Assembly: GCA_023404495.1 (NCBI GenBank)
Contig: JAEYBE010000051.1
Span: 34,054-98,053 of the forward strand
Length of the DNA: 64,000 nucleotides
Origin: Actinomycetes bacterium
GTDB taxonomy: Bacteria > Actinomycetota > Thermoleophilia > Solirubrobacterales > JACPNS01
Reading direction: 5' to 3'
The notes under the pieces: generated by a model
Told to the model about the DNA's origin: nothing
The model's database searches: none
What the model saw: only the letters and a program-made list of their open reading frames with translations
In this document: one piece after another, positions 40,945 through 49,025 of the stretch
Layout of the letters: each line of letters starts with the position of its first letter
Position numbering within the stretch: the stretch's first letter is position 1
Translations under genes and position numbers: made by a program

Positions 40945-42153
40945 ATGATCGCGGGGCTCGCGCGCTTCTGCGGCGGCGACATCAGCCGCGCCGAAGAGCT
41001 GGCGCAGGACGCGATCGTCGTCGCCCTGGAGACCTGGCCGATCGAGCGCGTGCCGCGGAATCCTGGCGCGTGGCTAATCACCACGGCAAAGAATCGCCAG
41101 ATTGATCTGGCACGCCGTACACAGATCTTCCGGCGCAAGCGCGAGGAGATCGGCCGCGAGCTTCAGAGCAGCGGCGCGTATGTAGAGCAACCGAGCGAGG
41201 CCGGCGAGGCCGCGATCGACGACGACGTGTTGCGCTTGGTCTTTACGACGTGCCATCCGTCGCTGAGTCGCGATTCGCAGGTCGCGCTGACGCTGAGGAT
41301 GCTCGGAGGACTCTCAACAGATGAAATCGCCCGCGCGCTACTGACCACCGAATCGACGGTCGGGCAGCGGATATCACGCGCCAAGCGCACGCTCGCCGAT
41401 GCCGGATCGCCGTTCGAGGTTCCAGGCGAAGATGAGTTGGCGGACCGGCTCGCCGCGGTGCTTGGAGTGATCTACCTGATCTTCAACGAGGGCTACGCCG
41501 CGACCAGCGGGGACGACTGGATGCGACTCGACCTCTGCGAAGACGCGCTTCGCCTCGGGCGGCTGATGCAGGCGCAGCTGCCGGGCGAGCCCGAGGTGCA
41601 TGGTCTGGCGGCTCTGATGGAGATTCAGGCCTCGCGCTCGCGGGCCAGGCGCGGCGAAGGCGGGAAGCCGGTGCTGCTGCTCGATCAGGACCGCTCGCTT
41701 TGGGACAGGACACTGATTCGGCGAGGGCTCACTGCGCTTGAGCGGGCACGATCGACTCCAGGTCGCAAGGGCACGTACACGCTCCAGGCCGAAATCGCCG
41801 CATGCCACGCGCGCGCAGCACGGGCCGACGAGACCGACTGGCGGCTGATCGCCGATCTCTACCGTGCGCTCGCGGCCCTGACCGGCTCGCCGATCGTCGA
41901 GGTCAATCGCGCCGTCGCTGTCGGAATGGCCGATGGCCCCGAGGCCGGACTCGATGTCCTCGAGCAGGTGGCGCAAGCGCCGGAGCTCGCGCACTATCAC
42001 CTCTTTTTCAGCGTGCGCGCCGACCTCCTGGAGAAGGCTGGCCGCCGAACAGAGGCAATCAGTGACCTCTCGAAGGCTGCTTCGATGACCGACAACCTCC
42101 GTGAGCGGGAATTGCTTGAAGCACGCATCGCGGTCCTGTCGAGCGACGGCTGA
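40945..42153 (+). CDS. ECF-type RNA polymerase sigma factor with SnoaL-free helical C-terminal extension (ECF42-like)
   Basis: The protein has sigma region 2 (ISRAEELAQDAIVVALETWP, PGAWLITTAKNRQIDLARR), region 4 (LRMLGGLSTDEIARALLTTE, then TVGQRISRAKRTL), and a long C-terminal DUF6596/TPR-like domain (LGVIYLIFNEGYAATSG through AISDLSKAASM) that replaces an anti-sigma partner in this group. No ATG, GTG or TTG exists upstream in frame, yet the family N terminus ends with about 25 residues (ARTVDAVWRIEAPRMIAGL) that precede ATG 40945; CTG at 40870 is the only near-start codon. I list the conventional start, and expect the true one at 40870. Paired with the YCII gene. Confidence 0.88.
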   Translation: MIAGLARFCGGDISRAEELAQDAIVVALETWPIERVPRNPGAWLITTAKNRQIDLARRTQIFRRKREEIGRELQSSGAYVEQPSEAGEAAIDDDVLRLVFTTCHPSLSRDSQVALTLRMLGGLSTDEIARALLTTESTVGQRISRAKRTLADAGSPFEVPGEDELADRLAAVLGVIYLIFNEGYAATSGDDWMRLDLCEDALRLGRLMQAQLPGEPEVHGLAALMEIQASRSRARRGEGGKPVLLLDQDRSLWDRTLIRRGLTALERARSTPGRKGTYTLQAEIAACHARAARADETDWRLIADLYRALAALTGSPIVEVNRAVAVGMADGPEAGLDVLEQVAQAPELAHYHLFFSVRADLLEKAGRRTEAISDLSKAASMTDNLRERELLEARIAVLSSDG

Positions 42154-42157
42154 CGCG

Positions 42158-42757
42158 TCAGATAAGTCCCTTGACCCACTCGTAGATCACGTCACCGACG
42201 GTGATCACGAGTACCGGCCCGAGAATGATCAAGACGGTCCCAGCGACCACGTAGGCGAAGTCCTCCATGATCACGCCGACCGACAGGATCACAACTCCGA
42301 GCGCAGGCAACGTGTCGAGACCCGTGAAGGGCGGGGCAAGAAACGCGGCGAGTGAGCCGGCGAGCACGGCGACGCCGTAAGCAGTGTTGCTCCACCAATG
42401 ACCGAACAGCCAACGCGCGCGGGGTTTAGAGAAGCGCTCGAGCCTGGTGGTCGTGCTGACCAATCCGTCAATGAACTTCGCGCCTGCACCGTCCTCGAAG
42501 GCAACGCCCCTCCACCGGGCAGGCACCCAGACCGAGCCGCGACCGAAGATCAGCTGCAGCGCTCCGATCATCGCGACAACCTCGAGTACATGCGTGATTC
42601 CGCCAGTGGGTATCGGAAGCGCCGGCAGGCCGAGCAAAATAATGAAGATCAGCGCGAATCCGCCGGAGCCGAGCGCGTCAACCAGACCGCCAATCGTCCG
42701 CTCGCCGTCTGAATCGCGCCATTCGCGCAACTGCTCGGAGGCCGGCTTGGGATCCAT
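42158..42757 (-). CDS. ExoD-like membrane protein
   Basis: The 199-residue protein has the ExoD layout: a polar N terminus with RTIGGLVDALGSGGFALIFI, then LGLPALPIPTGGITHVLEVV and the family block GRGSVWVPARWRG, followed by KPRARWLFGHWW and three or more hydrophobic segments. ExoD was named for exopolysaccharide synthesis in rhizobia, but its molecular role is unclear. ATG 42757 was chosen because the family begins near SEQLREW; an upstream frame to 42832 would add a hydrophobic but unrelated leader. It converges on the ECF gene with 4 nt between the stops. Confidence 0.85.
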   Translation of the reverse strand: MDPKPASEQLREWRDSDGERTIGGLVDALGSGGFALIFIILLGLPALPIPTGGITHVLEVVAMIGALQLIFGRGSVWVPARWRGVAFEDGAGAKFIDGLVSTTTRLERFSKPRARWLFGHWWSNTAYGVAVLAGSLAAFLAPPFTGLDTLPALGVVILSVGVIMEDFAYVVAGTVLIILGPVLVITVGDVIYEWVKGLI

Positions 42758-42834
42758 CCCACACAAGCTACCCGTCGGCCCAGCAGCTACCTTGGCAAAC
42801 TTCATTGCAAGCCAAACGAATGGATTTCTCATCT

Positions 42835-43854
42835 ATGCGCGTGTTTTGTACCCGTCTCGTTGTCGCAACGACTCTCTGCCTCGCGCTCTACAGCTCGGCC
42901 GCCGGCGCAGCGACGGTGACCAATGGGGGCTTTGAGGCCGGGACCACCGACGGCTGGACGAGCCTCACCACTCCGGGCGGAGTGTTTGACACCTACACCA
43001 CAACATCTAAGCCGACTTACCCGGCGTCGACAGGCACCTACGCGGCCTACAGCGATCAGTTCGAAGGGTCCTACGGCGTCCTCTATCAGGACGTTTCGCT
43101 CGAGGCCGGCTTGAGCCACACATTGAGCCTCAATTACTGGGCGATCGGCAGCAACTGGAACCCGTACCCTTCCGGCGAGACCGACCTGACGGCGGTTCCA
43201 GCTCTCCAGCAGATGGGACGAATCGATGTCGTCAAGGCGAGCGCATCGCCGACAACCCTGAGCGCGGCCGACGTGCTCGCGACGGTCTACGCGCCCGAAT
43301 CGACGAGCCCCGAGCTCGTTCCTTGGACGCCAGCATCGGTCGATCTGAGCGCCTTCGCCGGCCAGACGGTGCGCGTTCGCCTCGTCTTCTCCGTGATAGA
43401 TGCACCCAACATCCTCGGGCTTGACGATGTCGCCGTCGCCAGCAAGGACACAACGTCGCCACTGCTCACCGCCTTCAGCACAACCGGCACCACGTATCGG
43501 CAGGGCGCCAAGAACGCCGGCTTCAAGACGAACTTCACTTCCAGCGAAGCCGGAACCGCTAAGACCACATTTGCCAAGCGCACCGTTGGGCGCAAGTCGG
43601 GTGCCAACTGCGTCAAAAAGACCACCAAGAACAGCGCTGCCAAGAAGTGCAACTACTGGGCCGCGCTCAAGGGGTCGCTCACCCGGCCGATCACCGCGGG
43701 TGCCAACACGATCCGCTTCACTGGCAAGCTGAACGGAAAGCAGCTCAAGGCCGGCAAATACAAGGCGACGATCCAAGTGACCGACGCAGCCGGAAACGCT
43801 GCGACGCCGGTGACGGTCAGGTTCACCGTCAAGCCGAAGAAGATCGCAAAGTGA
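42835..43854 (+). CDS. Secreted protein with carbohydrate-binding-like and Ig-like domains
   Basis: The 339-residue product has a signal peptide (MRVFCTRLVVATTLCLALYS, cleavage near AGAA), then a jelly-roll-like domain starting TVTNGGFEAGTTDGWTSLTT, a pattern of DUF642/CBM-type domains, ending with FSVIDAPNILGLDDVAV. The C-terminal 120 residues are lysine- and threonine-rich with an AGTAKTTFAKRTVGRKSGAN loop and end in TDAAGNAATPVTVRFTVKP, an Ig-like strand pattern. It probably sits outside the cell. Two upstream in-frame starts (42805, 42820) would lengthen the signal. No Shine-Dalgarno helps decide. Confidence 0.8.
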   Translation: MRVFCTRLVVATTLCLALYSSAAGAATVTNGGFEAGTTDGWTSLTTPGGVFDTYTTTSKPTYPASTGTYAAYSDQFEGSYGVLYQDVSLEAGLSHTLSLNYWAIGSNWNPYPSGETDLTAVPALQQMGRIDVVKASASPTTLSAADVLATVYAPESTSPELVPWTPASVDLSAFAGQTVRVRLVFSVIDAPNILGLDDVAVASKDTTSPLLTAFSTTGTTYRQGAKNAGFKTNFTSSEAGTAKTTFAKRTVGRKSGANCVKKTTKNSAAKKCNYWAALKGSLTRPITAGANTIRFTGKLNGKQLKAGKYKATIQVTDAAGNAATPVTVRFTVKPKKIAK

Positions 43855-43859
43855 TCTCT

Positions 43860-43898
43860 CGAGAAGCTGCTGCCGGCTAGCGCCGCAGCAGCTTCTCG
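43860..43898. terminator. Bidirectional terminator hairpin between convergent genes
   Basis: CGAGAAGCTGCTGC (43860-43873) pairs perfectly with GCAGCAGCTTCTCG (43885-43898) across an 11-nt loop. It follows the plus-strand stop by 5 nt; the minus-strand stop lies in its loop, so its right arm codes for the last residues of the SDR protein. It is a shape-matched but sequence-unrelated cousin of the 54-bp palindromes. Confidence 0.75.
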
Positions 43899-44704
43899 TT
43901 CTTCTTGATCACGTCCATGTAGCGAACCGGCATCGCGCGGGTGAGGATCGAAGTCGCCACCGCGTCGGGTCCGATCAGAATTCGCGCCTTGTTCTTGTCG
44001 ACGCCCTGCTGAATCGTCTTGGCGGCCTTGTGGGGAGTGGTGATCGTGATCTTGTCGAACTCCTTCTCGAGCTCGCCGCGATCGGTGCGCCCGACATCGT
44101 CCTTGTGGAAGCGCGCGTTCCTGACGATGTTGGTCTTGATTCCGCCGGGGTGAACCGTGCAGACACGGATGTCGGTGTCGCGCAGCTCGTGGCGCAGCGA
44201 TTCGGTGTATCCGCGCACCGCGTGCTTTGAGGCGCAGTACATACTCTGCGCGGGGAAGCCCATCAGCCCGAAGATGCTCGAGACGTTGACGATCGCGCCG
44301 TCGCCCTGTTCGAGCAGCAACGGCAGGTAGGCCCGGGTGCCGTTGACGACGCCCCAGAAGTTGACGTTCATCACCCATTCGTCGTCTTCGACGGCGGCCT
44401 CGGCGGCAAGCTGGCTGACGGTCACGCCGGCATTGTTGACAAACATGCCGAACTTCTCCGGCGCCCAGTCCTTGACCTCGGCGGCGAACGTCATGGTCGC
44501 CTGGCGATCGGAGACATCGAGCTTCCTGGCGAGCACCGGTGTCTTGATCGAATCGGCGGTCTCTTCGAGGGTCTCCTCGTTCCAGTCGCAGATCGCGACC
44601 GGGCAGCCCATCGAACTCATGCGCTGAGCGAGCGCGCGGCCGATTCCAGATCCGGCCCCGGTGATTACGCAGGTGCGCCCTGCGAGAAATGGCTTGGCTG
44701 ACAC
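43877..44704 (-). CDS. Short-chain dehydrogenase/reductase
   Basis: The 275-residue protein has the NADP-type TGAGSGIGRALAQ (residues 15-27), NNAGVTV, and the catalytic S143, Y156 and K160 in VNVSSIFGL and SMYCASK. The longer C-terminal part (KNEKLLRR) suits the classical subfamily acting on hydrophobic alcohols. The GTG start at 44704 is preceded by GGAGG at 7 nt, better than the ATG-like alternative at 44761, which would read through the promoter motif at 44749-44773. Substrate unknown. Confidence 0.9.
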   Translation of the reverse strand: MSAKPFLAGRTCVITGAGSGIGRALAQRMSSMGCPVAICDWNEETLEETADSIKTPVLARKLDVSDRQATMTFAAEVKDWAPEKFGMFVNNAGVTVSQLAAEAAVEDDEWVMNVNFWGVVNGTRAYLPLLLEQGDGAIVNVSSIFGLMGFPAQSMYCASKHAVRGYTESLRHELRDTDIRVCTVHPGGIKTNIVRNARFHKDDVGRTDRGELEKEFDKITITTPHKAAKTIQQGVDKNKARILIGPDAVATSILTRAMPVRYMDVIKKNEKLLRR

Positions 44705-44748
44705 GATCGATCCTCCGGCGGGTGAACTTGGGTCAAAGTGCGTGCCGG

Positions 44749-44773
44749 AATGTATCACCAAATGATGTAATGG
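44749..44773. promoter_or_regulatory. 25-bp shared promoter motif, copy A
   Basis: This sequence begins AATGTATCACCA and matches 61985-62009 (AATGTAACACCA...) at 20 of 25 positions, in the same orientation relative to a minus-strand redox gene. Each copy has two ATGTA direct repeats 15 nt apart. It is probably the binding site of a common regulator. Confidence 0.55.
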
Positions 44774-44800
44774 TGCCGCTGCCCGCTGTACGTTGGCGTG

Positions 44801-45316
44801 ATGAACCGAAACCTCAAGAAACTCCTGTTCGCGATCGTCGCGGTCGCGACGGCCGCCAGTCTCACCGCCTGCGGGAGCGAGGACCCGAAGACTTCTCGCG
44901 TCTCCGGCCAGTGGTCGCTCGCGGCCAGCGGCGAGGTTCCGGCCGCGACTTGGAAGATCACCCCGACGTGCGCGAGCGGGCCGTGCGACTTCAAGGTCGA
45001 TTTCGGGCTCGGTCAGCCGAAGGTTACCTACAAGTACGACTCGGCAAGCGGTACCTACACGAACAAGAATTCAGACAGCACCGACTGCCTGCTGCCGGAT
45101 GGCAAGACCGGAGCGAAGGACGGCATCACGGTCAGCAGCGTGAACGTCTTCACACCGACGGATGCCGAGAAGCAGAACGGCGCAGCAGTGGCGACCAGGG
45201 CGACCGTCAAATCGACGATGAAGACGACGACTTCTGCGTCCGCGAAGAAGGCCGGCTGCCCGAGCGGTGACTCGTCGCAATCGACGAGCCAAACGGCCAC
45301 GCTCGCCGACAAGTAG
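44801..45316 (+). CDS. Lipoprotein, function unknown
   Basis: The 171-residue protein has a lipoprotein signal ending SLTAC (Cys24) followed by GSED, and no domain I recognise. Four further cysteines (in PTCASGPC, DCLLP and AGCPSG) could form disulfides. The end is low-complexity threonine/serine/alanine sequence (KSTMKTTTSASAKK). ATG 44801 is three bases after a GTG that would add one methionine. It is divergent from the SDR gene, so both use the stretch with the shared motif at 44749. It is convergent with the large secreted-protein gene. Confidence 0.72.
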   Translation: MNRNLKKLLFAIVAVATAASLTACGSEDPKTSRVSGQWSLAASGEVPAATWKITPTCASGPCDFKVDFGLGQPKVTYKYDSASGTYTNKNSDSTDCLLPDGKTGAKDGITVSSVNVFTPTDAEKQNGAAVATRATVKSTMKTTTSASAKKAGCPSGDSSQSTSQTATLADK

Positions 45317-45329
45317 TACCCGGCTCCGT

Positions 45330-46520
45330 TCAGTCCGCGTACAAGGCTGGCGGACCTTTAGCCCAGCGCCAGCGCACTCGGTATCTCACAGATTCGTCGT
45401 ATGAAGTAATGACCACGCGATAGGTCCCTGCCTCAAGGGGCTCGGTGGTGCCAATCGAGTTGTCCCCGGGATTGTCATCGGGGCAGTGGTACACGCAGCC
45501 GAGAAAGATCGACGCGCCCGAACTCTTGTGAAGATCGATGTCGAGAGCCTGCTTCGAGTGGGTGAGAAAACGGATGTAACCCCGCCGAGGCAGATGCAAC
45601 CGATAGATGTCCCACGGGTCATAGCCGTTCCATCCGACCATCCCGCCGACGGCGCGTCCCCGCCACCGGATGCCCGGGGCGTAGTCGTCTTTTCGCGCCT
45701 TCCGAGCTGCCAGCGCGTACGGCCGATTTGCCGCCGAGGAGGATTCGGCACCGACCAGGAACCGATAGCGACCGGTTTTTTCCGCCTTGAAGACCAGCCC
45801 CGGCTCCGGCCCTCCAAAATTCAATCCGCTACTGCGACCCGAAAGCGACTGACCTGGCCCAGCGGTCATCACCCCCAGAGTCCCACTCCCGTCACGGATT
45901 CCGAGCACGTAGTGCACTCCGCGCCTCAGTTTCCTTCCCCATAGGTCGTAGCGATGCGTCACTGAATTGACCGCCCCGTGTACTGACCACTTCCGAACCA
46001 GCTTTCCGGACCCGCGGGGCACAGACTGCGGCTTCCCAAGTCGGTAAAGAAAGTTCCCCGGCTTTTCTCCGTCCTGCGCGGCCACTCGGATCAGATACGT
46101 GGCACGCTCTCGCGTGTTGAAACTCTTGCTCGCACTGAACTCGGGCCAGCCCACCTTCGCGCAGGCAATTCCAGTCAGGCCGCCCATGTCAACGCGAAAG
46201 ACATCGAAAACCGCATCGAACTCCTGGTTGACCCTTCCCTTCCGCGTGGTCGACGGAGCGTACTGCGGGATGTCGAGCCCGAATCGCATCCGATCTCCGG
46301 ACCCTTCGAATGAAAACCACACTGAGGACGAAGTACTTGACGCGCACGAGGATTTCTCGGCCGGTTCGCTGGTCGCTCCGACCAGCGTTCCGGTCCTCAG
46401 CGATGTTCCGGTGAGCCTCCGGGCATCATCGCCCGAATCGTTGGGTACCGCCAATGCCGCAGGCTGGACACAACCAAGCGTTAGACCAAGGACCAATATG
46501 AACTGAGCGCAACGATGCAT
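45330..46520 (-). CDS. Secreted protein with PPC-like repeats, function unknown
   Basis: The 396-residue protein has a signal peptide (CAQFILVLGLTLGCVQPAAL, cleavage near ALAV) and then several beta-rich stretches. The first begins NDSGDDARRLTG, like bacterial pre-peptidase C-terminal (PPC) domains; later stretches with YDPWDIYRLHLPRRGYIRFL and EPLEAGTYRVVITSYDESVR have the same DxYxxxL and G(T/Y)Y patterns. Only a few cysteines are present (CVYHC near residue 350). No enzyme domain is attached. GGGGAGA stands 5-10 nt before ATG 46520. Confidence 0.75.
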   Translation of the reverse strand: MHRCAQFILVLGLTLGCVQPAALAVPNDSGDDARRLTGTSLRTGTLVGATSEPAEKSSCASSTSSSVWFSFEGSGDRMRFGLDIPQYAPSTTRKGRVNQEFDAVFDVFRVDMGGLTGIACAKVGWPEFSASKSFNTRERATYLIRVAAQDGEKPGNFLYRLGKPQSVPRGSGKLVRKWSVHGAVNSVTHRYDLWGRKLRRGVHYVLGIRDGSGTLGVMTAGPGQSLSGRSSGLNFGGPEPGLVFKAEKTGRYRFLVGAESSSAANRPYALAARKARKDDYAPGIRWRGRAVGGMVGWNGYDPWDIYRLHLPRRGYIRFLTHSKQALDIDLHKSSGASIFLGCVYHCPDDNPGDNSIGTTEPLEAGTYRVVITSYDESVRYRVRWRWAKGPPALYAD

Positions 46521-46594
46521 GCGTTCTCCCCGACGAGCAGTCTCTCTGCAAACCCACCGCGACGCTCCGTAGTTGCGCCTCGGCGACCGGCGAT

Positions 46595-47404
46595 TCAGTC
46601 GATCAAACGCTGCCGCATGAAGCGGATGGCAACTCGCCACATCACGAGTGCAAAGAAGACCAACGCCGCAAGGCGCAACAGGTTGTTCGCCTCAAGGCCA
46701 AAGCAGGCGCTGCGCACGAGCACGACCAGTTGATAGAGCGGATTGAAGTTCGCGATCACCTGCGCCCAGTGCGGTAGCTGGCTGATCGGGAAGAACGTGC
46801 CGGCCACGAGAAACAGCGGCGTGATGCAGGTGGTCGTGACGTAGTTGAACTGATCGATCTTCTGCGCCTTGGCGGCGACCGCGATTCCGAATGAGGCGAA
46901 CCCGAAGGCCGTCACAAAGCAGAAGAAGGGGATCAGCAGCATCGCCGGGACTGGGTCCAGGCCAAAGAAGAACGTGACGATGATCGGAAAGCTGCCGAAG
47001 ATCGCCGAGCGCGTGGCGATCCAGAGCGCCTCGGCGGTGACGAGCTCCTCGATGTCTACCGGCGTGGCGAGGATCGCGTCGTAGGTGCGCTGGAAGTGAT
47101 ACTTCACGAACGTTCCGAACATCGCCGGCAGCGCGCTGGAGAAGATCACTGCCGTTGCGACCATTCCCGTGCCGACGAACTGCACGTAGGGAATCCCGTA
47201 GACCTCCCCGATCAGCGTCGAGCCAAGACCCAGACCGAACGCCAACAGATAGATCGTCGGGTCGAGCAGGCTGTTGAACGCCGTGCCCTTCCAGAAGGTG
47301 CGGAAGTTCGCCACCTCGCGGCTCATCACCGCACGAATCGCCGCCGGGTCAAACCGGCGGATGCGAATCGTGCGCCCGCCGGCCGTTACGACCTGGTCGC
47401 TCAT
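46595..47404 (-). CDS. ABC-2 type transporter permease (NodJ-like)
   Basis: The 269-residue membrane protein has six hydrophobic segments and the ABC-2 pattern, with YVQFVGTGMVATAVIFSSAL and the late FLVAGTFFPISQLPHWAQVI stretch. It forms an exporter with the ATPase encoded just upstream (ATGA overlap at 47401-47404). The family includes drug, polysaccharide and lipid-chain exporters; the substrate is unknown. The TetR gene divergent from the ATPase gene is the likely regulator. Confidence 0.9.
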   Translation of the reverse strand: MSDQVVTAGGRTIRIRRFDPAAIRAVMSREVANFRTFWKGTAFNSLLDPTIYLLAFGLGLGSTLIGEVYGIPYVQFVGTGMVATAVIFSSALPAMFGTFVKYHFQRTYDAILATPVDIEELVTAEALWIATRSAIFGSFPIIVTFFFGLDPVPAMLLIPFFCFVTAFGFASFGIAVAAKAQKIDQFNYVTTTCITPLFLVAGTFFPISQLPHWAQVIANFNPLYQLVVLVRSACFGLEANNLLRLAALVFFALVMWRVAIRFMRQRLID

Positions 47405-48291
47405 TCTGCGTCCTCCCCTGTCAGCTTCACGAATACATCCTCGAGCGACGCGGCACGATCGACCGCGTGGTCGGGGATCAGTTCGCGCGGTGCCTGCTCG
47501 GCCGCCAGCACGGCGATCGCCGGTCCGGCGGCACGGACTGCGACACCGGCTGCATCGAACTTCTCGCGGTGCTCGTCCAGCTCATGCGGCGGACCGTAGA
47601 TCTCCACCGTCCGCTCGCCCGCGTGCTCGCGGATCAACTCGCCCGGGCGCCCGCGGGCGATCACGGCGCCGGCGGTCATGACCGCCACTTCATCCGCCAG
47701 GCGCTCCGCCTCTTCGATGTAGTGGGTCGACATCAGCACGGTCGAACCTTCGCTGCGCAGGTTGCCGATCAACGTCCAGAGCTGCGTGCGAATCTGCGGG
47801 TCAAGACCAACGGTCGGCTCGTCGAGCAGGACGAGCTCGGGGTCATGGACGAGTCCGCGTGCAAGCAGCAGCCTGCGGCGCATCCCGCCAGAAAGCTCCG
47901 CGACCGAGTCCTTGCGACGATCGGTCAGCCGCGCGATCTCGAGCGCGCGGTCGATCGCGGCCGGCACATCGGCCGCACGATAGAGCCGCGCGAAGACCGC
48001 GAGGTTCTGCTCGACGGTCACATCGACGTCGAGGTTGTCGAGCTGCGGCACGACTCCCATGCGAGCGCGCGCCAACTTCGACTCGCGCGGCAACTTGTGG
48101 CCGAGGACTTCGATCGAGCCCGAGTCGGCGATCGACTGGCCGGTCAGCAGACGCATCGTCGTCGACTTGCCCGCGCCGTTGGGGCCGAGCAGCCCCAGGC
48201 AGATCCCTTCAGGAACCTCAAGATCCAGCCCGTTGACGGCGTGGATCTCGCCGAACGACTTGTGGACGTTGCTCAGTGCAATCGCGGGCAT
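47401..48291 (-). CDS. ABC transporter ATP-binding protein (NodI-like exporter)
   Basis: The 296-residue ATPase has Walker A GLLGPNGAGKSTTMRLLTGQ, the signature LSGGMRRRLLLARGL, Walker B ELVLLDEPTVGLD and the H-loop STHYIEEAERLADEVAV. The C-terminal 80 residues form the DUF4162-like extension seen in ABC-2 export partners. ATG 48291 begins PAIALSNVHK; the longer frame reads into the TetR promoter. Its stop overlaps the permease start. With the divergent TetR gene it looks like a classical inducible exporter locus. Confidence 0.93.
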   Translation of the reverse strand: MPAIALSNVHKSFGEIHAVNGLDLEVPEGICLGLLGPNGAGKSTTMRLLTGQSIADSGSIEVLGHKLPRESKLARARMGVVPQLDNLDVDVTVEQNLAVFARLYRAADVPAAIDRALEIARLTDRRKDSVAELSGGMRRRLLLARGLVHDPELVLLDEPTVGLDPQIRTQLWTLIGNLRSEGSTVLMSTHYIEEAERLADEVAVMTAGAVIARGRPGELIREHAGERTVEIYGPPHELDEHREKFDAAGVAVRAAGPAIAVLAAEQAPRELIPDHAVDRAASLEDVFVKLTGEDAE

Positions 48292-48355
48292 CGGGCGATT
48301 CAAGCAGGCTTCGCGGCGACCCCGATCCGTGCGCACTGCGGTGTAGGGTGCCGCA

Positions 48356-48964
48356 ATGGCGCAGAGTCAACCGCCCACCGTCAAGGGAGTCCGACAGTCG
48401 CAGGAGATTCTTGACGCCGCACTGCGCTGCCTCGGCCGCGACGGATACTCCGCCACTTCGTTGGCGCGCGTCGCCGACGAGGCGGGCGTCAGCAAGCGGA
48501 TGGTGCTCTATTACTTCGACTCTCGCGAAGAGCTCTTCGAACGGCTCGCGCAATCGATCGGCGATCGGCTGCTCGCCCAGCTCGAGGAGGCGATCTCCGG
48601 TATTCAAGGGCCAAGAGAAGTCGTGCACGCCGGCTTTGGCCGACTCTGGGATGCGATCACAGCCGACCGCGCGCTGCTGATCGCGTTGTTTGGCATCACG
48701 ATCGAGTCGGTGACCGACGAGCGCCTCGCCGAAGCCGTCAGGACCTTCAAGGACCAGCTGCGCGAGCTGCTTCGCCGGCAGCTTGACGCCGCGCGCGCCA
48801 ACGGAATGCGGATCGTCGTCGACGACGACATGGCGGTCACCGCGATGCTGACCGGGTTCCTCGGACTCGCTTTCGAGTGGCTCGAAACCGGCGACACGCC
48901 GGTGCTGCGCCAGACGATCGAGGGATACGAGCGAATGGTGGCCGGAATGGCCGCTCCCGCCTGA
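48356..48964 (+). CDS. TetR-family transcriptional regulator
   Basis: The 202-residue protein has the TetR helix-turn-helix at residues about 14-60: SQEILDAALRCLGRDGYSAT, then SLARVADEAGVSKRMVLYYF. The rest is a helical ligand and dimer domain with no recognisable ligand class. It lies 64 nt from the divergent ABC exporter gene, a standard repressor-exporter layout, and 62 nt upstream of the membrane protein at 49026, whose promoter carries a TetR-type palindrome (49001-49016). It could control either or both. Confidence 0.9.
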   Translation: MAQSQPPTVKGVRQSQEILDAALRCLGRDGYSATSLARVADEAGVSKRMVLYYFDSREELFERLAQSIGDRLLAQLEEAISGIQGPREVVHAGFGRLWDAITADRALLIALFGITIESVTDERLAEAVRTFKDQLRELLRRQLDAARANGMRIVVDDDMAVTAMLTGFLGLAFEWLETGDTPVLRQTIEGYERMVAGMAAPA

Positions 48965-49000
48965 TCCCGGCGAATGTGATGAATCTCACACAGCGGTAAA

Positions 49001-49016
49001 CGTACCGACCGGTACG
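49001..49016. promoter_or_regulatory. TetR-type operator candidate
   Basis: CGTACC and GGTACG flank a GACC centre, giving a near-perfect 16-bp inverted repeat of the TACCGACCGGTA type common at TetR operators. It lies 9 nt before the start of the 630-residue membrane protein and 36 nt after the tetR gene. Confidence 0.5.
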
Positions 49017-49025
49017 CTCGCCGCC

